Shown: positions 6,872-15,042, numbered from the stretch's first letter. The stretch is 21,337 bases of DNA from JAJTHJ01 sp046316025 (GCA_046316025.1 JBKCXU010000025.1:1-21337); one strand, 5' to 3'. The notes: generated by a model not told the origin, from the letters alone. Translations and numbers: made by a program.

Positions 6872-8139
6872 AGATCGCGGTCGTCGGCGCCGGCATCTCC
6901 GGCCTTGCCTGCGCGCTGCGCCTGTCCGCGCGCCACGCCGTCACGCTGTACGAAGCCGAGCCGCGCCTGGGCGGCCACACCAACACGGTGGACGTGACGC
7001 TCGACGGCATCACGCATGGCGTGGACACGGGCTTCCTCGTCTTCAACCACCGCACGTACAAGCTGCTGCCGGCGCTCTTCGATGAACTCGGAGTGGCCAC
7101 CGGCAAGAGCGAGATGACCTTCGCCGTCAGCGTCGCACAAGGCGCCCGCCGGCTGGAGTGGGCCGGCAACAACCTGAATACGGTGTTTGCGCAGCGGCGC
7201 AATTTGTTTTCGCCGCGCTTCTGGTCGATGGTGCGCGACATCCTGCGCTTCAACCGCCAAGGCACCGCGATCGCGCTCGGCAACGAACCTGCGGGCAACG
7301 AGTCGCTCGGCGAGTTTCTCGACCGCGAACGCTATGGCGCGCCGTTTCGCCAGTGGTATCTGCTGCCGATGGCCGCGGCGATCTGGTCCTGCCCGATGCG
7401 CACGATGCTTGCCTATCCGGTGGCGACCTTTCTGCGCTTCTGCCACAACCACGGCCTGCTGCAAGTGGAAAACCGCCCGCAGTGGCACACGGTGCCGGGT
7501 GGTGCGCGTCAGTACGTGCAGAAGATCGCCGCGCGGTTGCCCGACGTGCGCGTCGGCGAGCCGGTGCTGGAGGTGCGCCGTACCGACGCCGGCGCGACCG
7601 TGCGCAGTGCGAGCGGCACGGAAGCTTTCGACCACGCCGTGCTGGCCTGTCACAGCGACCAGTCGCTGCGGATGCTGACCGACGCCAGCGAGGACGAGCG
7701 CAGTGTTCTGGCCGCCTGCCGCTACCAACCCAACCGCACGCTGCTGCACACCGACACGCGCCTGCTGCCGCAAACGCGCGCCGTGTGGTCGGCGTGGAAC
7801 TACATGAGCGACGGCGGCGACGAACCCAATGTCTCGGTCACCTACCTGCTGAACAAGCTGCAACCGCTGCCGTTTGCGACACCACTGATGGTGAGCCTGA
7901 ACCCGGTGATCGAGCCGCGGCCGGAGACGGTGATCGCTGCCTTCGACTACGCACACCCGATCTTCGACGCCCCCGCCGTGGCCGCGCAGCAGCGGCTCGC
8001 GCAGGTGCAGGGCCGCAACCGCGTGTGGTTTGCCGGCGCGTGGACCGGCTATGGGTTTCACGAGGACGGGTTGAAGTCCGGGTTGGCGGTGGCGGAGGGA
8101 CTCGGCACCCTGTGCAGCGTGCCGGCGCAGGCCCATTGA
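6868..8139 (+). CDS. COG2907 FAD-dependent amine-oxidase-like protein (fatty acid desaturation candidate)
   Basis: The protein has 423 residues and starts at a GTG that overlaps the folE2 stop (GTGA). The N-terminal VVGAGISGLACALRL is the FAD-binding GxGxxG motif (7-12), followed by YEAEPRLGGHTNTV and the second FAD motif near the end (RVWFAGAWTGYGFHEDGLKSGL). This is the COG2907 branch of the flavin amine oxidase superfamily. Members usually sit beside DUF1365 and CFAS-like genes, and homologues have been linked to furan fatty acid synthesis as acyl-chain desaturases. Here those partners lie 7 kb downstream behind a TetR gene. The family is clear; the substrate, probably a phospholipid acyl chain, is inferred from context. 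Confidence 0.85.
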   Translation: MKIAVVGAGISGLACALRLSARHAVTLYEAEPRLGGHTNTVDVTLDGITHGVDTGFLVFNHRTYKLLPALFDELGVATGKSEMTFAVSVAQGARRLEWAGNNLNTVFAQRRNLFSPRFWSMVRDILRFNRQGTAIALGNEPAGNESLGEFLDRERYGAPFRQWYLLPMAAAIWSCPMRTMLAYPVATFLRFCHNHGLLQVENRPQWHTVPGGARQYVQKIAARLPDVRVGEPVLEVRRTDAGATVRSASGTEAFDHAVLACHSDQSLRMLTDASEDERSVLAACRYQPNRTLLHTDTRLLPQTRAVWSAWNYMSDGGDEPNVSVTYLLNKLQPLPFATPLMVSLNPVIEPRPETVIAAFDYAHPIFDAPAVAAQQRLAQVQGRNRVWFAGAWTGYGFHEDGLKSGLAVAEGLGTLCSVPAQAH

Positions 8140-8235
8140 GCTTTCGTCACTACGTTGACGGCCCCAGATACGCGGCGCCGGGGCCGCGCACTCGCGGGTG
8201 ACGGGCGTAAACGCCACTCATGAACGGCACCACCT

Positions 8236-8307
8236 TGGGGGCGAGGTTCTTGGGCCGAAGTCGGAATGCAGCGGCATCGGCTGTCTCGGAGCCACCGGTG
8301 GAGACGG
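8236..8307. repeat. Dispersed repeat, copy A
   Basis: This stretch resembles the one at 14973-15042. The first 43 bases (8236-8278 versus 14973-15015) match at 34 positions without gaps, including GGTTC, AAGTCGG and GGCATC. Both copies then carry a GTCTC...GAGAC stem (8283-8287 with 8301-8305 here). It fills most of the gap between the flavoprotein gene and the convergent protease gene, where no credible gene is seen. It is probably a small non-autonomous intergenic repeat or a decayed one. Confidence 0.5.
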
Positions 8308-8365
8308 GCAAGGCGCCGAAGACGTCAGGTGAAGACGCACCGACTGGCAACCACACTCCAAACGC

Positions 8366-9100
8366 TCATTGACGCTCGGTCAGCGTCAGCAGGATGTCCG
8401 CGTACCACGCACAGTTGAGCCCCAGCGACTCGTCCTGCTGCGTGTCGCGCGCGCTCATGTCCATGCGCGCGGCGTGCACACCCAGGAGCTTCCACGGCAG
8501 TTCCGCGCGGCCGGCCGCGGCGGCGGCGTCGCGCATCACCACCGGCGCGCCGCTGGTGCCGCGATGGGTGCGCGCATCGGTCAGAAAGTAGCCCTGCCCC
8601 TGAAAGCGCAAACCGAAAGACGAGGCGATCACCGCCTGCCGCACCACCGGCAGGTGATGCAGCGTGTCGTGAAAGCCGAGCGGGAACCCGACGATCAACA
8701 GCGGCGCGCCGACCTCGATCTCCGGCAGCGCCGCCTGCAAGTGCGCCGGGGTAAAGGCGTACAGCAGCACGGTCTCGGGCAGCGCGGCACGCGTGAGTTC
8801 GATCACCGCCACGTCGATCTCGCCCGCCGCGTCGCGCCCCTGCCGCCAGACGCTCTGGCCGTCCTGGTACAGCAGCAGCGAGTAGCCGATGGCGCGCGTG
8901 AGATTGCCGGCGTCGGTGTGCAGCTCGATCTCGATGCGATCCGGGTGGTGGCCGCTGGGTTCGTCGATCAGCACGTGGCGGCTGGTCACCAGAAACAGCC
9001 GCTCGCCACGGGCGAAGAAAAAGCCGCTCGCCCGCGTCAGCGCGCGCGGGCCGTCGAAGGTGGCGATCTGCGCGGCGGTCAGCAGCAGCGGTTCGATCAT
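8366..9100 (-). CDS. Trypsin-like serine protease (S1 fold, cytoplasmic-looking)
   Basis: The protein has 244 residues. The catalytic triad is readable in the order of trypsin-like proteases: His42 (VTSRHVL), Asp96 (EIDVAVIEL) and Ser183 (HRGTSGAPVV). Blocks such as LIVGFPLGFHDT and GQGYFLTDARTHRGTSGAPV match bacterial S1-type peptidase domains. No signal peptide or PDZ domain is seen. I chose ATG 9100, which overlaps the stop of the hydrolase (ATGA) and is preceded by GTGGAG; a TTG at 9121 would add seven residues. Pairing with the upstream hydrolase suggests co-expression. The substrate is unknown. Confidence 0.82.
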   Translation of the reverse strand: MIEPLLLTAAQIATFDGPRALTRASGFFFARGERLFLVTSRHVLIDEPSGHHPDRIEIELHTDAGNLTRAIGYSLLLYQDGQSVWRQGRDAAGEIDVAVIELTRAALPETVLLYAFTPAHLQAALPEIEVGAPLLIVGFPLGFHDTLHHLPVVRQAVIASSFGLRFQGQGYFLTDARTHRGTSGAPVVMRDAAAAAGRAELPWKLLGVHAARMDMSARDTQQDESLGLNCAWYADILLTLTERQ

Positions 9101-10320
9101 CGCGCCTGCTCCACGAGCCAACCGCGCAGCCGCGCGCAGACCTCCGCGCTGGAGAGCAGGTCGAGGTGATTGCAGCCGTAGGCGATCCAGCGCCGCTCGG
9201 GCGCAAACGCCAGCGCCAGCCGCGGATTGCGGTGTTCACCGAGCGCGCTGGGCACCGGCACGAGGCCATCGCCCAGCAACTTGTGGCGCAATCCATCCTC
9301 CGGCGTGCCGGTGGCGGCCGCCACCGCGTAGCACTGCACGTCGGCGGGCAGCGGCAAGGTCGTGCGCGGCGCGCCGTGGCGCGCAAAGCGGTCGCGGCCC
9401 TGCCATTGCTCGTCCAGCACCAGGCCGTGGCGCAGATCGGTGATGCCCGCGCTGCGGATCTTGCCCAACCGCGCAAACGGCGCGGTGACCGGCGTCTGCT
9501 CCAGCAGCAGGTCGATCCAATGCCCGCCGCGCTCCAGCGGCGCGCCCAGATGCGGCGTGCCGAGGAAGACCAGCCTGCGCAACATGCAGGGCCAAGTCAG
9601 GCCGTCGCGCTGCGCCGTGTGGTGCGCGCTGCGCGCAACCAGCCCGCCCATGCTGTGCGCGAGGATCGCGATCTCCTGTACCGGCACCGGCCAGGCCGCC
9701 ACCAGCGTCTCCAGAAGATGTGCCAGCGCATGGCCGTTGGTCGAGATGTGCAGACCGCTGTTGAAGTGCAGGTCGATGCGGCTCGCCCCCATCGCCCGCG
9801 CGAGTGCTGCGCCGTGGTCGTGGCCCTTGCGCTGCCAGGCACGGTCGTTCATGCACAGCCCGTGCACGAGCAACAGCAACTTGGCGCTCGGCGCCGGATA
9901 CGCGGCGGCCAGTGCTTCGCGGGTGAGCGTCAGCGCCTTGCCATCGCGCCGCAGCCGCATCGGGATCGCCAGCGGGTTGCCGGTGGCGGCAAGGTAATCG
10001 CCGAGCACGCCGTTTAGCGCGGCCAGCAGCGCCTCGCGCGCGGGCGAGGACTCGATCTGCCCCAGCGCCGGCGCCACTGCGCCCAGCGCCAGATCGATGC
10101 CGCCGCCCACCGCGCGCGTGACGCCGCGGATGCTCCGGTAGACGAGCGCGGTAATGCCGTTGACGGCACCGCCCACCAGCGGCCCGCCGAGCGCCGTCGG
10201 TGCGCGCGCGATCTTGCCGTGCAGCGCCTGCACGAGATCGGCGATGCCCGCCACTGCGTCCACCGCCAGCCGCGAGCCGCCGCGCAGGTCGGTGATGTGG
10301 TTGCTGGGTGTAGGGTTCAT
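9097..10320 (-). CDS. Alpha/beta hydrolase (PGAP1/lipase-like esterase)
   Basis: The protein has 407 residues. A helical N-terminal region (1-110) with Gly-rich, weakly hydrophobic segments (GGPLVGGAVNGITALVY, VGGGIDLALGAVAPAL) precedes an alpha/beta hydrolase domain. That domain has the oxyanion HG at 153-154 (LLVHGLCMND), the nucleophile elbow AHSMGG with Ser223, an acid in GDGLVP (Asp351) and His385 (NHLDLLS). The elbow has Ala where most members have Gly. Ester or lipid hydrolysis is likely. I chose ATG 10320; reading from 10464 would add a 48-residue low-complexity leader. It forms a two-gene minus-strand unit with the protease and is divergent from the epimerase remnant. Confidence 0.85.
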   Translation of the reverse strand: MNPTPSNHITDLRGGSRLAVDAVAGIADLVQALHGKIARAPTALGGPLVGGAVNGITALVYRSIRGVTRAVGGGIDLALGAVAPALGQIESSPAREALLAALNGVLGDYLAATGNPLAIPMRLRRDGKALTLTREALAAAYPAPSAKLLLLVHGLCMNDRAWQRKGHDHGAALARAMGASRIDLHFNSGLHISTNGHALAHLLETLVAAWPVPVQEIAILAHSMGGLVARSAHHTAQRDGLTWPCMLRRLVFLGTPHLGAPLERGGHWIDLLLEQTPVTAPFARLGKIRSAGITDLRHGLVLDEQWQGRDRFARHGAPRTTLPLPADVQCYAVAAATGTPEDGLRHKLLGDGLVPVPSALGEHRNPRLALAFAPERRWIAYGCNHLDLLSSAEVCARLRGWLVEQAR

Positions 10321-10432
10321 CGGCGGTGTTCGCGGCGCGTCGGTAACGCATTGTCCGCTTTGTTTGGCCGGCGGGTGCGAGGGCGGATGATCCGAAATCA
10401 CGGCATCGCCTCTCCCCGGCACGAGCGCGCCG

Positions 10433-10754
10433 ATGACCGACAAAGTGTTGGCTTTGGGAGCCAACGGCCGCTTTGAACGCTGCGCAGCGCGGGCCTTGGC
10501 CGAGGCCGGCTGGGCAGGTGCTGGCGCAGGCGCACCGGCCGCTGGCCGACGCGGCGACGGGCGCGCAACACATCGCGCTGCCGCTCGCCGATACAGCCGC
10601 CATCGCGCAGCCGGCGGCGGGTGCGACGCTGGTGGTCAACGCGATGAATCCGCCCTACACAGACTGGAACCGCGAGGCGCTGCCGCTCGATGCCGTCGCC
10701 ATCGCCCGCGCACTGGACGCCACGCTGGCCGAGTTCGGCCGGGCGCGGACGTGA
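10433..10754 (+). pseudogene. Remnant of NAD(P)-dependent epimerase/oxidoreductase (frameshifted, C-terminally deleted)
   Basis: The frame from ATG 10433 reads MTDKVLALGANGRF, a Rossmann start of atypical SDR/NmrA-like epimerases. After the Trp codon at 10511-10513 the homologous reading continues one base later as QVLAQAHRPL and TLVVNAMNPPYTDWNREALPL, to a stop at 10754. An extra G in the GGG run at 10512-10514 explains the shift. The expected GxGG(R)FG motif is altered to NGRFER, and only about 106 residues of an expected ~300 remain. Single-frame readings therefore do not make a sensible protein. The remnant sits between the hydrolase and hslR. Confidence 0.7.
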
Positions 10755-10873
10755 GCCCGCGCACACGGGCCGGCGGCGGCCGTCGCCTGTTCGGGCGATC
10801 CCTGGCGCGGGCTGTGCCGCGGCGGGGCGCCGGGCTGGGGCCGACGGTCGGTCGCGTCGGCTACCCTCGGCCG

Positions 10874-11314
10874 ATGGACACCGCCCCGAACCGCATCCGC
10901 ATCCGCATCGACAAGTGGCTGTGGGCCGCGCGTTTCTTCAAGACGCGCTCGCTCGCCGCGCAGGCGGTCGATCTGGGTCGCGTGCGGCTGGCGGGCGAGC
11001 GCATCAAGCCGGCGCGCGAGGTGCATGCCGGCGACCGCTACGAGATCGCCGTGGGCGAGCAGCGTTTGGAGATCGTGGTGCTGGGCGTCTCGCATATCCG
11101 CGGCCCGGCGCCGGCGGCGCGGCTGCTGTACGAAGAAACGCCCGAGAGCATCGCCCGCCGCACACGGCTCGCCGAAGGCCGCCGCCTGGGCGCCGAGCCG
11201 GCGCTAGCGCTCAAAGGCCGCCCGACCAAGCGCGACCGGCGCGAACTGGGGCGGCTGCAGGGCGGCGACGGCAGCGAGGCCTGGGTGCCGGGCGGTGGCA
11301 CCGCGGATTGGTAG
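10874..11314 (+). CDS. hslR: Hsp15-type S4-domain RNA-binding protein
   Basis: The protein has 146 residues, close to E. coli Hsp15. The S4 domain occupies about residues 8-70 (RIRIDKWLWAARFFKTRSLAAQAVDLGRVRLAGERIKPAREV), followed by the Hsp15-type ETPES and a basic C-terminal tail (RPTKRDRREL). Hsp15 binds stalled 50S subunits carrying nascent peptidyl-tRNA after heat shock and helps recycle them. The ATG is followed directly by the usual polar lead-in. No strong ribosome-binding site is visible. It stands alone and converges with the FAD oxidoreductase gene, 20 nt apart. The family call is firm. Confidence 0.92.
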   Translation: MDTAPNRIRIRIDKWLWAARFFKTRSLAAQAVDLGRVRLAGERIKPAREVHAGDRYEIAVGEQRLEIVVLGVSHIRGPAPAARLLYEETPESIARRTRLAEGRRLGAEPALALKGRPTKRDRRELGRLQGGDGSEAWVPGGGTADW

Positions 11315-11334
11315 CGGCGCGGGCGGCGAAGCGT

Positions 11335-13008
11335 TCAACCTACCGGCACACGCAACACTGCCCGCGCCACGGCCTCCGCCACTTCGATCCCGTCCACCCC
11401 GGCGGACATGATGCCGCCGGCGTACCCCGCGCCCTCGCCGGCCGGGTACAGGCCGCGCACGTCGACACTCTGGTAGTCGGCGCCGCGCGTGATGCGCAGC
11501 GGCGATGAGGTGCGCGTCTCCACGCCGGTCAGCGTCGCATCGGGCAGCGCAAAGCCCTTGATCTGCCGCTCGAACGCGGGCAGCGCCTCGCGGATCGCTT
11601 CCAGCACGTATCCCGGCAGGCTCTCGTGCCCGCGCTGCGCGAGATCGGTCGGCGTCACGCCCGGCGTGTACGACGGCTGCACGTCGCCGAACTGCGTGGA
11701 CGCTCGTCCCGCGAGAAAGTCGCCCACCCGCTGCCCCGGCGCGCGGTAGTCGCCGCCGCCGAGTGCAAAGGCGCGCGACTCCCAGAAGCGCTGAAAGGCC
11801 ATGCCATCCAGCGGCGGCACCGGGCCGGGCGCATTGGGGTCTTGCGCGTAGTCGCGCGGCGCGATGCCGACCACGAGGCCGGCATTGGCGTTGCGCTCGG
11901 CGCGCGAATACTGGCTCATGCCGTTGGTGACCACGCGGTTCGCCTCCGAGGTCGCGGCAACCACGGTGCCGCCGGGGCACATGCAGAAGCTGTACACCGA
12001 GCGGCCGTTGCCCGCGTGATGCACCAGCTTGTAGTCCGCGGCGCCCAGCAGCGGGTGGCCGGCGTGCGCGCCCCAGCGGGCGCGGTCGATCAGGCTTTGC
12101 GGATGTTCGATGCGAAAGCCGACCGAAAACGGCTTGGCCTCCATCGCCACGCCGCGCGCGTGCAGCATCGCAAAGGTGTCGCGGGCGGAGTGGCCGACGG
12201 CGAGCACCACCTGCTCGGCATCCAAGTGCTCGCCGTTCGGATGCGCGTCGTTGGCGACCACCAGCCCGTGCACGGCGCCACGCTCGACGACGAGATCGAT
12301 CACCCGCTGGCGGAAGCGGATCTCGCCGCCCAGCCGCTCGATCTCCGCGCGCATCTTCTCGACCATGCTCACCAGCCGGAAGGTGCCGATGTGCGGCTTG
12401 GCCACGTACAGGATCTCCTCCGGCGCGCCGGCCTTGACGAACTCGGTCAGCACCTTGCGCGTCAGGTGGCGCGCGTCGCCGATCTGCGTCCACAGCTTGC
12501 CGTCGGAAAACGTGCCGGCGCCGCCCTCGCCGAACTGCACGTTCGACTCCGGCGCGAGTACGCCCTTGCGCCACAGCGCCCAGGTGTCTTTCGTGCGCTC
12601 GCGCACGCGGGGGCCGCGTTCGAGCACGATCGGCCGCAGCCCCATCTGCGCCAGCACCAGCGCGGCAAAGATGCCGCAGGGGCCGAAGCCGACCACTACT
12701 GGCCGCGGCCGCTGGTGCGCATAGAAGTCCGCCGGCGCGTGGGCGACGAAGCGGTAGCGCATGTCGGGCGCCGGGCGGACCTGCGGGTCGTTGGCGAACC
12801 TGCGCAGCACGCCCGCCTCGTCAGTGACCCCGCAATCGACTGTGTACGTGAAATAAAGCGTCGAGCGCTTGCGCGCATCGACCGCGCGCTTGAAAACGGT
12901 GAAGCCAGTGAGGTCAGCGTCCCGCAGCTTCAGCCGCGCGAGGATGGCGGCGCGCAACGCCGGCTCGTCATGGTCCAGAGGCAGACGCAGTTCGGTAAGG
13001 CGCAGCAT
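11335..13008 (-). CDS. COG2509-family NAD(P)/FAD-dependent oxidoreductase
   Basis: The protein has 557 residues, a usual length for the COG2509 uncharacterised FAD-dependent dehydrogenases. A ~100-residue N-terminal domain (RLTELRLPLDHDE and FTVFKRAVDARKR) precedes the FAD-binding motif VVVGFGPCGIFAALVLA (near 105-120). Family-specific blocks follow: ESNVQFGEGGAGTFSDGKLWT, AVGHSARDTFAMLHARGV, SFCMCPGGTVVAATSE, and the C-terminal GLYPAGEGAGYAGGIMSAGVDGIEVAEA. The two Cys of the CMCPGG motif are present. The physiological substrate of this family is not known to me. It appears to be a single-gene unit on the minus strand. Confidence 0.9.
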   Translation of the reverse strand: MLRLTELRLPLDHDEPALRAAILARLKLRDADLTGFTVFKRAVDARKRSTLYFTYTVDCGVTDEAGVLRRFANDPQVRPAPDMRYRFVAHAPADFYAHQRPRPVVVGFGPCGIFAALVLAQMGLRPIVLERGPRVRERTKDTWALWRKGVLAPESNVQFGEGGAGTFSDGKLWTQIGDARHLTRKVLTEFVKAGAPEEILYVAKPHIGTFRLVSMVEKMRAEIERLGGEIRFRQRVIDLVVERGAVHGLVVANDAHPNGEHLDAEQVVLAVGHSARDTFAMLHARGVAMEAKPFSVGFRIEHPQSLIDRARWGAHAGHPLLGAADYKLVHHAGNGRSVYSFCMCPGGTVVAATSEANRVVTNGMSQYSRAERNANAGLVVGIAPRDYAQDPNAPGPVPPLDGMAFQRFWESRAFALGGGDYRAPGQRVGDFLAGRASTQFGDVQPSYTPGVTPTDLAQRGHESLPGYVLEAIREALPAFERQIKGFALPDATLTGVETRTSSPLRITRGADYQSVDVRGLYPAGEGAGYAGGIMSAGVDGIEVAEAVARAVLRVPVG

Positions 13009-13209
13009 GGGCGAATTGTCGCGCGGCGGGAGTTCGGTGTGCCGCTTGTGCCGAGGTAGCGTTTTGCTGCGCCGGCTCGTACCGATGCAGCGCAGATCCG
13101 TACCGGAGTCGACCGCAGGCTCCGGCGGACGCGTCTACCATGGCGAGCTCTCGGGCATCGGATCCGCGCGCCCAACGCCACGCAGCCAACGCTCAAGGAC
13201 CTTTCCGTC

Positions 13210-14049
13210 ATGCTCATCCCGCGCTACTGGGCTCGAAGCGAGAAGGCGGCCACCCCCAGCGGCCGGATGCTGCTGCAAACTTGGGGCTGGTCGGACGCGA
13301 GCGAGATCGACGCGATGCGCCTCGCGCAGCAGCGCCTGCAGGCCGCCGTCGGCCGTTACCAACGGCCGGACGATGCGCCGCGCGCTTGGCAGTACTACGG
13401 CAGCGGCGAACGGCCGGTGCGCGAGGAGATTCTCGACCCGACGCCGGCCGGCGCGACGACCGGCCGGGCGGTGGTCACGCGCAACCGGTTCGGCGTCGCG
13501 GTGCTGAATACCGCGCGCCTGCTCTTCATCGACGTCGATCTGCCGCCAAGCCGCGGCGGCGGGCCTCTGGGGTGGCTGCGGCGTAGGGCCGAATCGCCGC
13601 AGCAGCGGCTGGATCGCCTGATCGGCGATCTCGAGAAGGTGGGGAACACGACGTTCTGGGTCTATCGGACGGCGGCCGGATTCCGCGCACTTGCGGTCGA
13701 CCGCGAGTTCGACCCGGTGTCTTCGCACACCCGCGCAGTGCTGGAAGGTGTCGGCGCCGATCCGCTTTTTGTGCGCCTCTGTGCGGCGCAGGCTTGCTTT
13801 CGTGCGCGCCTGTCGCCCAAGCCGTGGCGCTGTGGCGCCGGCAGCCCACGCGGTGAGCATCCGCGCACCCCCGCCCAGCAGTCGACGTTCCGCCAGTGGC
13901 TCGCCGACTATGAGACCCGCGCCAGCGCGTTTGCCACCTGCGCCTGGGTGGCCGCGGTGGGCCGTGGGACGATGCTTGAATCCTTGGCGCCGCTGGTTCA
14001 GTTTCACGAAGAGGCCACCGGCGCTCGCAGCGGCCGGCCGCTTGCCTAG
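13210..14049 (+). CDS. Conserved uncharacterised protein with FIDVDL motif
   Basis: The protein has 279 residues. I recognise the layout as a recurrent unnamed proteobacterial family, not a characterised one. Visible blocks are LIPRYW at the start, WGWSD (25-29), VREEIL, VVTRNRFGVAVLNTARLLFIDVDLP with an Asp-x-Asp pair, VYRTAAGFRALAVDREFDP, and a Cys-containing segment GADPLFVRLCAAQACFRARLSPKPWRC. The hydrophobic strand plus DxD followed by a Gly/Arg-rich strand recalls archaeo-eukaryotic primase-type folds, but the His of their second motif is absent, so this is only a hint. AAGGAC lies 8 nt before the ATG as ribosome-binding site. It converges with the tetR gene across a hairpin. Confidence 0.75.
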   Translation: MLIPRYWARSEKAATPSGRMLLQTWGWSDASEIDAMRLAQQRLQAAVGRYQRPDDAPRAWQYYGSGERPVREEILDPTPAGATTGRAVVTRNRFGVAVLNTARLLFIDVDLPPSRGGGPLGWLRRRAESPQQRLDRLIGDLEKVGNTTFWVYRTAAGFRALAVDREFDPVSSHTRAVLEGVGADPLFVRLCAAQACFRARLSPKPWRCGAGSPRGEHPRTPAQQSTFRQWLADYETRASAFATCAWVAAVGRGTMLESLAPLVQFHEEATGARSGRPLA

Positions 14050-14060
14050 CCCAGGCAGAC

Positions 14061-14099
14061 GGCTAGAGCGCTCGGGTGGGCGCCATCCGAGCGTTAGCC
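14061..14099. terminator. Hairpin between convergent genes
   Basis: GGCTAGAGCGCTCGG (14061-14075) pairs with CCGAGCGTTAGCC (14087-14099), leaving a small bulge in the left arm and an 11-nt loop. It lies between the stop of the uncharacterised gene and the stop of tetR. No long T-run follows on either side, so it may be a weak terminator or a repeat. Confidence 0.4.
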
Positions 14100-14134
14100 A
14101 CCGCAGAGGACGAGGCGAGGCTACGCCCGCCGCC

Positions 14135-14746
14135 TTACGACGGCCGCGCCAGCAGCCCCGCGAAGCAGGTGCCGGCGATCAACTCGACGATCTCCTCGTC
14201 GCTGTAGGCGCCGCCGTCTTGCAGGTAGTCGGCCACCGGGTCGCAGGCGCGAGCGAAGATGGTGTAGAGCACGGCCTCGGCGGGCCAGCGCGGGCTGAGT
14301 GCGCCTTGCGTCTGTGCGGCTTCGATCCAGCCGGACAGGTGCTCGGTCACTTTGAGCAGCCGGTCGATGTAGGGCTGGTGGTTTACGAGCGTCTCGCGCA
14401 GCGCGGAGCGGGTGGAGGGCAGCGACGGCATCTCGCCGCGCAGGTGCTCGCGCACGGCCCAGCGCACGACTGCCTGCAGTTTGTCGATCGGCGCGACGGT
14501 CGGCGGCAGCGTGCCGACGACCTCCAGCGTGCGGTCGAGCAGCCGCACCATCGCGGCGGCGGCCAGCAGTTCCTTGGACTCGAAGTGCTTGTACAGACTC
14601 GCCTTGGCGATGCCGACCATGGTCGCGACCTCGTCCACGGTCATCAGGTCGTAGCCCTTCTCGGCCAACAGGCGGTTGACCGCTTGCAGGATGACGTCTT
14701 CGCGCAGCTTGAGCTGGCGTTCGCGCAGGGTAAGTTGAGGTTCCAT
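14135..14746 (-). CDS. TetR/AcrR-family transcriptional regulator
   Basis: The protein has 203 residues. The N-terminal helix-turn-helix is clear (ILQAVNRLLAEKGYDLMTVDEVATMVGIAKASLYKHFESKELL, about residues 19-61), followed by a variable all-helical ligand-binding domain. The gene is divergent from the DUF1365/CFAS-like operon across 423 bp. A related imperfect palindrome is found at its own promoter (14765-14781) and next to the promoter of that operon (15098-15113), so it probably represses itself and the operon. An acyl-CoA or fatty-acid ligand is plausible from the target genes but is not shown by the sequence. Confidence 0.92.
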   Translation of the reverse strand: MEPQLTLRERQLKLREDVILQAVNRLLAEKGYDLMTVDEVATMVGIAKASLYKHFESKELLAAAAMVRLLDRTLEVVGTLPPTVAPIDKLQAVVRWAVREHLRGEMPSLPSTRSALRETLVNHQPYIDRLLKVTEHLSGWIEAAQTQGALSPRWPAEAVLYTIFARACDPVADYLQDGGAYSDEEIVELIAGTCFAGLLARPS

Positions 14747-14764
14747 TCAGAAGCAGCGCCTTTT

Positions 14765-14781
14765 GTGACCGTTTAGTTTAC
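14765..14781. promoter_or_regulatory. Candidate TetR operator at tetR promoter
   Basis: GTGACCGTTTAGTTTAC is an imperfect palindrome covering the predicted -10 box of tetR. It shares GTnACCGnTnAGT (10 of the first 13 positions) with the site at 15098. A repressor bound here would block its own promoter. Confidence 0.5.
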
Positions 14782-14803
14782 TTGGCGAACACATCGGTCG
14801 CAA
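14775..14803 (-). promoter_or_regulatory. Predicted sigma-70 promoter of tetR
   Basis: On the minus strand, -35 TTGCGA (14803-14798) and -10 TAAACT (14780-14775) are separated by 17 nt. The -10 box starts about 29-34 nt upstream of the tetR ATG, giving a short leader. The candidate operator overlaps the -10. Confidence 0.5.
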
Positions 14804-14852
14804 GGTGTGCAGCACTTGTCGTGCGTTGAGGCGACGAAGCCCGATCCCGCGG

Positions 14853-15042
14853 CCTTCCCTCATCCCAACCCCTACCCATGAACCTCACCACGTTCGGCAT
14901 CCACGCCCCCACCCTGCCCCACTGTTGTTGAGGGAGTAACCCCCTCCCCTGCGAAGCGGGGGAGGGCTGGCGTGGGGGCCTGGTTCATGAGCCAAAGTCG
15001 GGACGCAAAGGCATCCAGCGGTCTCTTCCGGAGGGAGACCGG
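14853..15042. repeat. C/G-rich inverted-repeat element plus dispersed repeat copy B
   Basis: This fills the middle of the tetR-DUF1365 intergenic region. CTTCCCTCATCCCAACCCC near 14855 resembles the left end of the 17781 element. GCCCCCACCCTGCCCC (14905-14920) pairs imperfectly with GGGCTGGCGTGGGGGC near 14965-14979, and inside lies a CCCTCCCC/GGGGGAGGG hairpin around TGCGAAG, also seen in the 19209 element. From 14973 to 15042 follows copy B of the repeat at 8236, with a CGGTCTC/GAGACCG stem (15019-15041). No gene is seen here. Confidence 0.55.

Noticed and set aside
8150..8356. 68-codon minus-strand ORF after the protease gene
   Set aside because: It overlaps the dispersed repeat copy A, has no recognisable ribosome-binding site or family pattern, and is best read as intergenic.
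10321..10464. 48-residue N-terminal extension of the alpha/beta hydrolase
   Set aside because: It overlaps the divergent epimerase remnant and intergenic DNA; ATG 10320 gives a sensible N-terminus.
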